Below are positions 22,755 to 34,700 of a stretch of DNA of 64,000 bases, piece by piece; the first letter of the stretch is position 1, and each line of letters begins with the position of its first letter. The stretch is from Rugalucina vietnamica (lineage: Eukaryota > Mollusca > Bivalvia > Lucinida > Lucinidae). The translations under genes were made by a program, and so were the position numbers. Location: positions 12,501,548 to 12,565,547 of the forward strand of contig OZ024884.1 in the NCBI GenBank assembly GCA_964017185.1, written 5' to 3'. The notes under the pieces were generated by a model. The model had not been told where the DNA came from. It saw only the letters and a list, made by a program, of their open reading frames with translations, and did not search any database.

Positions 22755-25700
22755 GTATGTAGACATTTTCTACCATTCAGAAAACACACCCATGCATTAC
22801 ACAACAATTTTTAACTGTGAAAGTTGATAATTTAGCTTGTTTGTCATAGAAACATAATTATGTTTTTTGCATGCCCATTTCAGTTTTCTCAAAAATAAGT
22901 GTTTCAATGATATAAAATTGTGACTTTACAACAAACAAAGATTTGTCAGTGTAAATTACAGTTTTTTTTTTACAAAAAATAATATTTCAGTGGCAGTGCG
23001 GACATTACACCACAATTTAGACAAGCTACAAGATGCTGCTGATGCTAGTGATGACGAGATTGACTTTCTACGCAAATTTCTGTCCAGTAATATTCTACAG
23101 ACATTAGTTGAGGTATGTTTTTGGTAAACAGTAAGTATTTTATTATCGCACCTGCCTATAGCAGGGTGCGATATAGGAGTTCAAATTTCCGTCCGTCTGT
23201 CCGTTCGTGCGTTCGTCAACATTTACGTCGAAGTTTAGTTTTCTCGACATCAGAGGTAGCTGCGAGTCTGAAATCTTGCATAGTAATTGTCCTTGACATA
23301 CCCTTCAAGCACACACCTTGACCCCCTGACCTTGACCTATATTTCACAGTCCACTGACTTTGAAATTTTTTACGTTGAAGTTTGGTTTTCTCAACATCAG
23401 TGATAGCTGCGAGTCTGAAACCTTGCATAGTAATTGTCCTTGACATAACCTTCAAGCACGCAACTTGACCTGCCAACCTTGACCTATATTTCACGGTCTA
23501 CTGACTTTGAAATTTTTTACGTCAAAGTTTGGTTTTCTCGACATCAGTGATAGCTGCGAGGGTGAAACCTTGCATAGTAATTGTCCTTGACATAACCTTC
23601 AAGCACGCACCTTGACCCGCAAACCTTGACCTATATTTCACGGTCTACTGACTTTGAAATTTTTTACGTCAAAGTTTGGTTTTCTCGACATCAGTGATAG
23701 CTGCGAGGGTGAAACCTTGCATAGACATACCATTCAAGCACACAACGACCTGCTGACCTTAACCTATATTTCACGGTCCACTGATTTTTATCGCACCTGC
23801 TTATAGCAGGGTGCGATATAGGAGTTCAAATTTCCATCCGTACGTTCGTTCGTTCGTCCGTTCGTTCGTCCGTTCGTTCGTCCGTCAACATTTACGTCGA
23901 AGTTTAGTTTTCTCGACATCAGAGATAGCTGCGAGTATGAAACCTTGCATAGTAATTGTCCCTGACATACCCTTCAAGCACGCACCTTAACCCGGTGCCC
24001 TTGACCTATATTTCACGGTCCACTGACTTTGAAAATTTTTACGTCGAAGTTTTGTCAACATTTATGTCGAAGTTTGGTTTTCTCGCCATCAGAGATAGCT
24101 GCGAGTCTGAAACCTTGCATAGTAATTGTCCTTGACATACCCTTCAAGCACGCTACTTAACCCAGTGCCCTTGACCTGTATTTCACGGTCCACTGACTTT
24201 GAAAATTTTTACGTCGAAGTTTGGTTTTCTCGCCATCAGAGATAGCTGCGAGTCTGAAACCTTGCATAGTAATTGTCCTTGACATACCCTTCAAGCACGC
24301 ACCTTGACCCGGTGCCCTTGACCTATATTTCACGGTCCACTGACTTTGAAAATTTTTACGTCGAAGTTTGGTTTTCTTGCCATCAGAGATAGCTGCAAGT
24401 CTGAAACCTTGCATAGTAATTGTCCTTGACATACCCTTCAAGCACGCACCTTAACCCGGTGCCCTTGACCTATATTTCATGGTCCACTGTCTTTGAAAAT
24501 TTTTACGTCGAAGTTTGGTTTTCTCGACATCAGAGATAGCTGCGAGTCTGAAACCTTGCATAGTAATTGTCCTTGACATGCCCTTCAAGCACGCACCTTG
24601 ACCCGGTGCCCTTGAACTATATTTCACGGTCTATTGATTTTGCCCGATGCAGGTGCGATATCGACCTCTGCGGAGTTCTTGTGTTAATTTTTATGTCGAA
24701 GTTTGGTTTTCTCTGGATCAGTAATAGCTGCGAGTGTGAAACCTTGCATAGTAATATTATTGTCCTTTACATACCCTTCAAGCAGGCACCTTGACCCGCT
24801 GACCTTGACCTATATTTCACGGTTCATTAACTTTGTTAATTTTTATGTCAAAGTTCGGTTTTCTCTGCATCAATTATAGCTGCGAGTGTGAAACCTTGCA
24901 TAGTAAATGTCCTTGATATACCCTTTAAGCACACGCCTTGACCCGCCGCTGACCTTGACTTATATTTCACAGTCCATTGACTTTGTTCATTTTTATGTCG
25001 AAGTTTGTTTTTTTCTGCATCAGTGATAGCTGCGAGTGTGAAAGCTTGCATAGTACATGTCCTTCACATACCCTTTCAGAACACACCTTAACCTGGTGCC
25101 CTCGACCTATATTTCATGTTTTATTTTGCCCAATGCAGGTGCGATATCGACCTCCGCGGCTTTCTTGTTGTACATTGAAGGCTTGGCATGGGTTAGTGTA
25201 CCAATCAACAGCTATGGTCATGTCATCTTAATATTCATAAACATTTCAATCACATGCTTACCTATATCAATTGAGCCTGTGCATGAGAAAAACAACAATT
25301 TGCATAGGCGAAAACAAAGACGCAGATCAGCTTCGCGGTGACCGCGAAGCTGATCAGCGCCTTTGTTTTCGCTACACGGATAGTACACTTCCTCTTCTTC
25401 TTAAATCCGAAATTTCAAGCTTCTAGCCTGCTTCTGTAACTGTGCAGCCTGGTTTGTGTCAGACCTGGTCGGAACACCAAATTGTTGGTTTTCTCATGCA
25501 CAGGCTCAATGTGTATTCAAGGGTTATTCTGGCTCTGCAATATGGTGAGAGAAAATCACTCATTCAACAAAAATTGACAAGATTTTCCATTCTTTTTGTC
25601 AATTTCAATAAGATTTTTAGCAAAACAAAATGAGCAAATCTCTCACAATCTCCTCAGAAAATAATCCCTTTATCTTTCATTCTTTCTTTCACAGACACAG

Positions 25701-28700
25701 GACAAGCTAGAGGACCAGCCGGAAATTCCTGATGATCTACACGTGAATCGTTGTGTCGGCGATGTTTACGAAGTCCTCGGTGACCTCATCAAAACCCACC
25801 CTGATGCCGAGGAACTGGACAAACTTCTGTATAACCCACATGTTAGGGTAAGGCTGACATTGGTGTTGTATTTGATAGATTATTTTTCGGCATCAAATCT
25901 TTTGTAGTGCTGTGGCATGACGTGCCTGAAAAATTGAGCCGCCCTATACAAAAACCAGCAATTTGGTTTATGAACAGGTCTGACACAAACTGAGCTGTAC
26001 AAGCAATGAAGATGGCTGGAGACTGGAAATTTGTATTTAGAAAGTAGAGGAATTGTACTATTTGTGTATCAAAAACAAAGGCACTGATCAGTTACAGCGA
26101 AGCTGATCTGTGCCTTTGTTTTCACATATGCAGATTGTTGGTTTTCTCATGAGGCAGCACAATTGTTGACTGCACTGGGATGTTAAGACTTTGACCCAAA
26201 CAATTTTTTCTTGGCTTAAATTTAATAGCTAGGTTATTAGACATTCTCTTGGACTTTGGCTATTATTCAGGTTAATGGGCAATTTTTTAAAATTCCATAT
26301 TTTTCTATGATCACAAAAAGATTTGGGGAAAATTTGAGTGTTGTATAGTTTTTGACCCTTTATCAGCTTTAAAAATGAGCTAGTGCATGAGAAAACAAAC
26401 AATTTGCATATGCTAAAACAAAGATGCAGATCAGCTGTGCAGTATCTAATAATAATAATCTCTATATTTATAGAGGATGATAACGTATTTAGCACAGCGG
26501 CCAGTGTTCCATACGGTCCTCTAGTGAATACAGACATTGATTATTTTCGGACCTTTTTTGTTATTGTTCGGACTTTTTCATATAAGACATGCGATGTTAG
26601 TGATGCTATATTTTGTTTTTGGGAGAAGCCAGTGCTTGCCTTATACTGCTGAGCGTCAAGCAAGGTAGCCACTGGTACCATTTTTAAAGTCTTTGGTATG
26701 ACCCGGCCCGGGATTGAACCCACGACCTCCTGCTCCCAAAGCGGACGCTCTAACCATTTTGCTATCAGCTGATCAGCGCCTTTGTTTTCGCTACATGGAT
26801 AGTTCAATTCCTCCTCTACTTAACTTTAGAATTTCAAGCTTCTAGCCTGCTTCTGTAGCTGTACAGGCCGGTTTGTGTCAGACCTGTTCGGAAACCAAAT
26901 TGTTGGTTTTCCCACAAGGCGGCTCAAATGTCTCTGATAACAATGATAAACCTAAGCTGAATTGCCTCAAAATGACCAAAATTGCACAGAGTGCCACATC
27001 TGATGCATGAAGATTTGCAAACTACGTAACACATTTGAACCACGAGGTGAGAAAACCAGTCTTCAGGGTCAGGGTCTTTGACCAGGTCTGACACAAACCG
27101 ACCTGTACAGGTTAGAAGCTTGCAAATTCGGATTCAAGAAGAAGAGAAACAGTACTATCCGTGTGGCGAAAACAAAGGCGCTGATCAGCTTCGCAGTTGC
27201 TGGGAAGCTGACCTGCTTTTGTTTTCGCATTGGCAAAAGTCTGGTTTTCTCATGAAGCGGCTCATTTGGTCAAATATTTAATCTAAATAAAAACAGTTAA
27301 TTCAAACACTAGTTTAAAACGATTCTGTTGTGTGTATGAGCAGTTTATACATCAGACTACATTCCTGTGGTTGTAAGTATGTAATGTCATTCTACAAAAG
27401 AGCCGCCTTGTGGGAAAACCAACAAAGTGGTTTCCGAACAGGTCCGGCACAAACCGAGCTGTACAAGCACAGAAGAATGCTAGATGCTTGAAATTTTGGA
27501 TATAAGTAGAGGAGGAATTGTACTATCCGTTTAGCGAAAACAAAGGCGCTGATCAGCTTCGCGGTTACCGCGAAGCTGATCTGCGTCTTTGTTTTCGCAT
27601 ATGCAGATTGTTGGTTTTCCCACGAGACGGCTCAAAACTTTTATTTTGTGATGCCAGAACATCAAATGGTGATTCTTTGGTCGCATTTCCGAACTTTGTC
27701 CATACAATATACAGAGGTTTTTTTCAGCTGTAAAAATAGAAAATTTCATCAGAAAAAAGATATTTTTGATAGGTTTGCCAAATTATAAATATTGATTGTG
27801 GGTACATGTTAGAACTGTCTCGCTCGAAGAGGCGGTTCTAATGGATACTCACAATCTATGTTTTGGATAAGAAAATAGGTATACCCCTGTAAACCCCAGT
27901 TTTACTATTTAGAAGTGGGGTATGATGAGGTATACATTTTATGGACATGTTTTCATGATGGATAGGATATTTCTCTTAAATTATACACACATATATTATA
28001 CATACATGTAAATATCATTCTATCAATTGCAGGCCCTACTGACAGCCCATGATGATATCGTGGATAGAAACTATGAAGAATTACCGGAATTAGCTCCACA
28101 GATGATACAAGAAACAGCCGCCAGTGTTTAAATAATGTATTTCAGTAATTATACACACATAAAAATGCATACATGTAAATTTCAATCAATTGCAGGCCCT
28201 ACTGACAGCCCAGGATGATATCGTGGATAGGATATTTTTTAACTTATACGCACATATATTATACATACATGTAAATATCTATGAATTACAGGCCCTACTG
28301 ACAGCCCATGATGATATTGTGGATAGAAACTATGAAGAATTGCCGGACGTAGCCCCACAGATGATACAAGAACAACCCCCGGTGTTTAGTAATGTTAACG
28401 ACCAGATCAGACTTGTTGGAATTATGAAGAGTGATACAGAACCACTGGTAAACTTCTTTCTTAGTAGAAAACATATCAGCGGCCCCGGTGGACGTGTGGC
28501 TAGGAGTGCTGATATTTTATTACTGTGCTTAACCATTCAACAAAGATGCTGATCAGCTGATCAGTAACTGCACAGCTGATCTGCATCTTTGTTTTGGCAT
28601 ACTGCAAATTGTTGGTTTTCTCATGTGGTGGCTCAAATATTAATAATATTTTGTAAATATTGATGACACATAATTTGAGACGCCTCGTGGGAAAACCAAC

Positions 28701-31700
28701 AATGTGGTTTCCGAACAGGTCCGACACAAACCGACCTGTACAAGCACAGAAAAGAGCTAGAAGCTTGAAATTTTGGATTTAACTAAAAGAGGGATTGCAC
28801 TATCCGAGTAGCGAAAACAAAGGCGCTGATTAGCTTCGCGGTTACCGCGAAGCTGATCCGCGTCTTTGTTTTCGCCTAGGCAGATTGTTGGTTTTCTCAT
28901 GAGGTGGCTCATTTAACTTTCATTGATGGAATAATATGTATGTGACGACTTTTGTATCTTTGTTTCTAGGGTATCACCGTAAAGATAGATGAGACTGGTG
29001 ATTTGGTGATAGCTAGAATTATGACGGGCAGCATGAGTGATAAATTAGGTATGAGAAATTTCTCTAAGACGTTTTAGACTCCTAATTTTCTACTGGTTAA
29101 CGGCTCAAGTGTGAGTCTGCCCATGAAAAGTTTAGTCAAACCATCCATACATATGTATGAGCCTTATTGGTTCGCTTGGGTGGTTATGTATGTATGAAGC
29201 TCATTTTGAGTGTCATGACATCCTCATGTTGGGTAAAAGCCCCACAAGATGGGGGCAACGTCCCGACGTGACCATTGCTTTTGCCTGGGACGTAATGCAT
29301 CAATTCAAACAAACAAATTTGCCTCTAATACATGCACTTGTTTTTTCCCATACTCCTAATTTCTCTTGTTGAACAAATATTCTAAATTCTTCAAATTATT
29401 TCGTACAGAAATTTCTACCTTTTTATCGCACCTGCTTATAGCAGGGTGTGATATAGGAGTTCAAATTTCCGTCCGTCCGTCCGTCCGTCCGTTCGTTCGT
29501 CCGTTCGTTCGTTCGTTCGTCCGTCAAAATTTACGTCGAAGTTTAGTTTTCTCGACATCAGAGATAGCTGCGAGTCTGAAACCTTGTATAGTAATTGTCC
29601 CTGACATACCCTTCAAGCACGCACCTTAACCCGGTGCCCTTGACCTATATTTTACGGTCCATTGACTTTGAAAATTTTTACGTCGAAGTTTTGTCAACAT
29701 TTACGTCGAAGTTTGGTTTTCTCAACATCAGAGATAGCTGCGAGTCTGAAACCTTGCATAGTAATTGTCCTTGACATACCCTTCAAGCACGCACCTTAAC
29801 CCAGTGCCCTTGACCTATATTTCACGGCCCACTGACTTTGAAAATTTTTACGTCGAAGTTTGGTTTTCTCGACATCAGAGATAGCTGCGAGTCTGAAACC
29901 TTGCATAGTAATTGTCCTTGACATACCCTTCAAGCACGCACCTTGACCCGGTGCCCTTGACCTATATTTCACGGTCCACTGACTTTGATAATTTTTACGT
30001 CGAAGTTTGGTTTTCTCAACATCAGGGATAGCTGCAAGTCTCAAACCTTGCATAGTAATTGTCCTTGACATACCCTTCAAGCACGCACCTTAACCCGGTG
30101 CCCTTGACCTATATTTCACGGTCCACTGACTTTGATAATTTTTACGTCGAAGTTTGGTTTTCTCAACATCAGAGATAGCTGCGAGTCTGAAACCTTGCAT
30201 AATAATTGTCCTTGACATGCCCTTCAAGCATGCACCTTGACCAGGTGCCCTTGAACTATATTTCACGGTCTATTGACTTTACCCGATGCAGGTGCGATAT
30301 CGACCTCCGCGGAGTTCTTGTATTCATATTTACTCCAGTTACATGTGTGCACCGCAAAGTCCCAAATTCTCCAAAGGGCGGCCCCCATGGCCGAGTGGTT
30401 AAGAGCACTGTTTCTTAATCACACCGCTGTGGAGTTGTTTGAGCCCCGTTATGGCCACATGTGAGACAAGCCAAGTTCTGCTTGTGGGTGTGCCAGGTGG
30501 TTTTTCTCGGGGTTCTCCCTTTTCCCCCACCTACGGATTAGCCCGTCTCATAATTTTATGAGCTGAAATAATCTTAAAAGGGATGTAAATAAAAATAAAA
30601 CTGAGATCCTTTAAGAGCAATGAGAATATTCATGAGAAAGGTGATGGGCCATACCCCGGTTTCGGCTTTTCAAAACTGAATCATAAAAAAAAAAAATCGA
30701 AGTCCATACATTTTAAATTCCCTAGTTCTCCAATTTTCCTTGAAAATCCAGGTACCTTAGTTCACAAAACTCAATTGCATTTTGAATTCCCAAGTTATCC
30801 ATTTCCCTTGCATTCAATTCCCAAGTTCTCCAATTTCTTAAATAGCATTCAAATTGTCTGTGATTGAATTATTGACGTCTCAAACATGGGAGAAGCGGCT
30901 TTAAAATGCCCCGCAAAGGGCAATAAACATATTGCTAACACTGCTCACAAAGAAAATGACACCTCCAATAAAATTACTTCATTAATTTATCTGGCTCTCC
31001 AAAGTTGAAATCTGAATCAAGTCAGTGGTTTTATCGATAAAATTTTGTCCTAGAAAAATGTAAAAATATCCTGGAAAAGTCTTGGAATTTTGCTTTTCCA
31101 TTTCTATATGAACCCTGAATTATAAATTGTCAATGACATCTTTCAGGGCTTCTACATGTGGGAGATATCATCAAAGAAGTAAATGGTATTCCCGTGTTTA
31201 CACCACAACAGTTAATGGACATCATCAGGAACGCTGACAGAAGTGTCACCTTAAAAATCATTCCAACATACTTAGAGCAGCACACATCGTCACAGGTAAT
31301 GTACAACTTTGCACTTAAATGTTTATAATTTGGCATGAACTAGCACTATTGAAATAGTGCTATTTTATAAGACACAATAACGTTGGCGTAAAAATCACTT
31401 AAAATCATTTCAGTCTATTTATAAGGTACACTTCATCGCAGGTAATATAGGATCTTCTGTGGAATAACTTAGAGCAGTTTTGCTCTTCAAGCAAACCCCA
31501 GCAGGCACATGAAGTCAAAATGACATCAAATCGACGTCAATGCGACATGACGTGGCGACGATGTGGATATGACTTCATTTTGATGTCATGTGCCTGCCGG
31601 GACCATTGCACTTTGAGGGGAAAATTATATGAGCCGCGACGCAAGAAAACCGGTCTTCGGGGTTTCCGACAAGGTCTGACACAAACCGGCCTGTACAAGC

Positions 31701-34700
31701 ACAGAAAAGAGCTAGAAGCTTGAAATTTCGGATTTAAGTAGAAGAGGAATTGTACTATCCGTGTAGCGAAAACAAAGGCGCTGATCAGCTTCGCGGTTAC
31801 CACGAAGCTGATCTGCGCCTTTGTTTTCGCATAGGCAATAATCCCGTTTTCTCACGATGCGGCTCATATCATCTTATCCAAGACAACTAATGGGAAGGAC
31901 TTGAGTTCTAAGTTGATGCCTATGCCAAAGATTATCATAACTGTTTACCAAATATGTGTTAATAAGTTATGTCTTTTGCTTTTACTTGTAGATGTTCGTT
32001 AAAGCACACTTTAGTTACAACCCAATGAATGATCGACTGATCCCGAGTAAGGAAGCAGGGCTTGCCTTCCAAGACGGTGACATTCTGATGATTCTAAACC
32101 ATGATGACCCCAACTGGTGGCAGGTCAGTAATATTTGAGCCGTGGGACGAGAAAAAAATGGGGGTTTTCGACTACATCAGACACAAACGAGCATCAGTGC
32201 TCCAGATAGCGTACGTACAGCCGTAATTTACGGACTTAATTTTCGCAGATACGGTAGAAATTGAAATTTTGTCAGTACCAAAAACGGGAACGAAATGTCC
32301 GATACGGTTGGGTTACGCTTATTGACCGTAACCTTAACTCATTATCCCCAGAGTGCCGCTAATTTGAGGCAGATTTCTCCGCATGCCATTATTTATTCCC
32401 GAGTGCCACGAAAAGTCGTCACATACGATTGGTCCACAAAATACGAATTTCTAGCTTTGTTTAAATTTCAACCAATCAAATTCGCGCTAACATCGGTAGT
32501 TGGCATATTTTACTACAAGGAAAACGAAAGTAGAACATTTGTTTCCGGAGTTAAATGCAAGTAAACAACGATGGAAAACGGTGAAAATCAAGGGGTTTTA
32601 AATCGTGATTGTACTGGTGACACGCCAAATTCACAAAATTCCACCATGTACTTAAGCTGATACATCGCTTTGAAACCAGAGTGTGTAGCATTTTCATATC
32701 TATCTAAGGTCAATAAGGGGAAAGGTTGTGCATTGGACGCTGACACTTAGTCAAGACTTGCAAGTCTTTATGAGCCAATGTACTCCCCCACCTTCCCTTT
32801 TACTTCTGTCTTGCCCATATCTTTCAATAGGCCTGGGTTATTAAGGAGAGGGTGAAGAATAAAATGCAAAATACAGGGGAACCTATGCCCAAATTTTTCA
32901 CAAGGTTGGACTTAAAAAAAGTCTTCGTGGGCAAATAGAACAGATACTGAAGCCGAAATCTGGATACTGATTGGCTTAAATTTTGACCAGTACCGTACTG
33001 ATTGAGAAAAAAATTATCTGGAGCACTGGAGCATGTAAAGTCGCATAAACCGGCATGACAGGGCCCTAACCTCACTCTCAGCTTTTTCAAAATCCACTTC
33101 AACCACTTGTACATGTGGATGTGTCAGACCTGGTTGGAAACCCCAGAGATTGGTTATCTTGTGTCGTGGCTCATATGGTAAAGGTTACCTTGGTTTTTCA
33201 GATAATGGTCATGCAAAAGACTTCTCACTAGGATTTTGAAAATTGGAATAAAAATGAAGTATATCTTATAATGAGCCGCCTTGTGGGAAAACCAACAATG
33301 TGGTTTCCAAACAGATCTGACACAAATCAGGCTGTACAGTCACAGAAAAGAGATTGAAGCTTGAAATTTCGGATTTAAGTAGAAGAGGAACTGTACTATC
33401 AGAGTAGCGAAAACATAGGCGCTGGTCAGCTTCGCAGTTACTGCGAAGCTGATCTGCGCCTTTGTTTTTGCATATGCAGATTGTTGGTTTTCTCATGAGG
33501 TGGCTCAACTGTTGGATTCTATCTTTACTTTTCTATTTTGGATGTTTCGAAAAGTTGGAGTCAGAATCAAATGTGTCAACCCTTTTTAATTTAAATGAAT
33601 ATAGACATTTCATACCGAAAACATGCCCATGCAATATACAGAGATTTTTAATGTGTTAAACAATGAAAATTTTCATTTGAAATTTGTTCATATTTTTCTT
33701 ATTTTTGCTCCTCAATCTATGTTTTGGAGCAAAAATAAGAAAAATAGGACTGGTATACCCCTGCAAACCCCAGTTTTTTTCTATGTAAAAATCGGGTTTA
33801 AGGGGGTATACATTTCACGAATATAATTTCCTGATGATCATCTTCATTCTTTATTCAAGGCTCAAATTGTGGGAGATGAAACAAACAGAGTTGGTCTGAT
33901 TCCGTCCAAAAACTTGGAAGAGAACAGGAAGGCATTTGTCAGATCAGACATGGACTATTCAAAGAGCAGTTTATGTGAGTACATACTGAAACAAAAATTT
34001 TACAAGAATAGGTACCTTCTAAAAGTCAACAATAGCTGGTTTCTTTGTCTGTTGACATAACTTTATACCAGGATATTGCAAACCAGGGGCCAGTTGTTCA
34101 AATCTTTGTTAGCTTAATGTCATCGTTAAGTCCTGAACTTGTTAAGTAAATGCTGACTACATAAGCAAATACAGTGTTATTTTTTGTTGACAAAATGTGA
34201 GAATCCTTTGCACTGCAAAGGATTCTCACTTTTTTCAACAAAAAATAACAGTGTATTTGTAATATTCATGTTTGAAATTTTAATGAATCCTTAACTAACA
34301 ACATCGTTAATTTTGAACAACTGACTCAAGTAAATTAATGGTATTGCTGAAAGTATAACAGTAGAAAAGTATGTACATGTATGTTTGCCAAAATTATAAG
34401 CCTTTTGATTTCTCCTCTGAAAGATTATTGTCATATTTGCTTGTGTTAAATATTAACGAAATCCTGTGTAAAGGACATAAATCTATACAAATGATTCTTT
34501 TATCCTTGTTACAGTATGTGGTTTGAAGAGGAAGAAAAAGAAGAAAATAAAATACAGCACAAAAAGTACAAATGGTAAGAGTAAAACGCCCACGCAATAT
34601 ACAAAGATTTTTATTTTCAGCTTAAAAAATTGAAAATTTTACCAGGAAAAAAATATGATATTTTTAATATTTTTGCTCCAAACATAGATCATGGGTACAC

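Noticed and set aside
23216-25341. several 60-95-codon frames with repeated [17 protein letters not shown] peptides
   Set aside because: By-products of the repeat C units.
26690-26765. possible tRNA-Pro-like gene on the minus strand
   Set aside because: It is the head of a complete SINE with body and (ATT)n tail.
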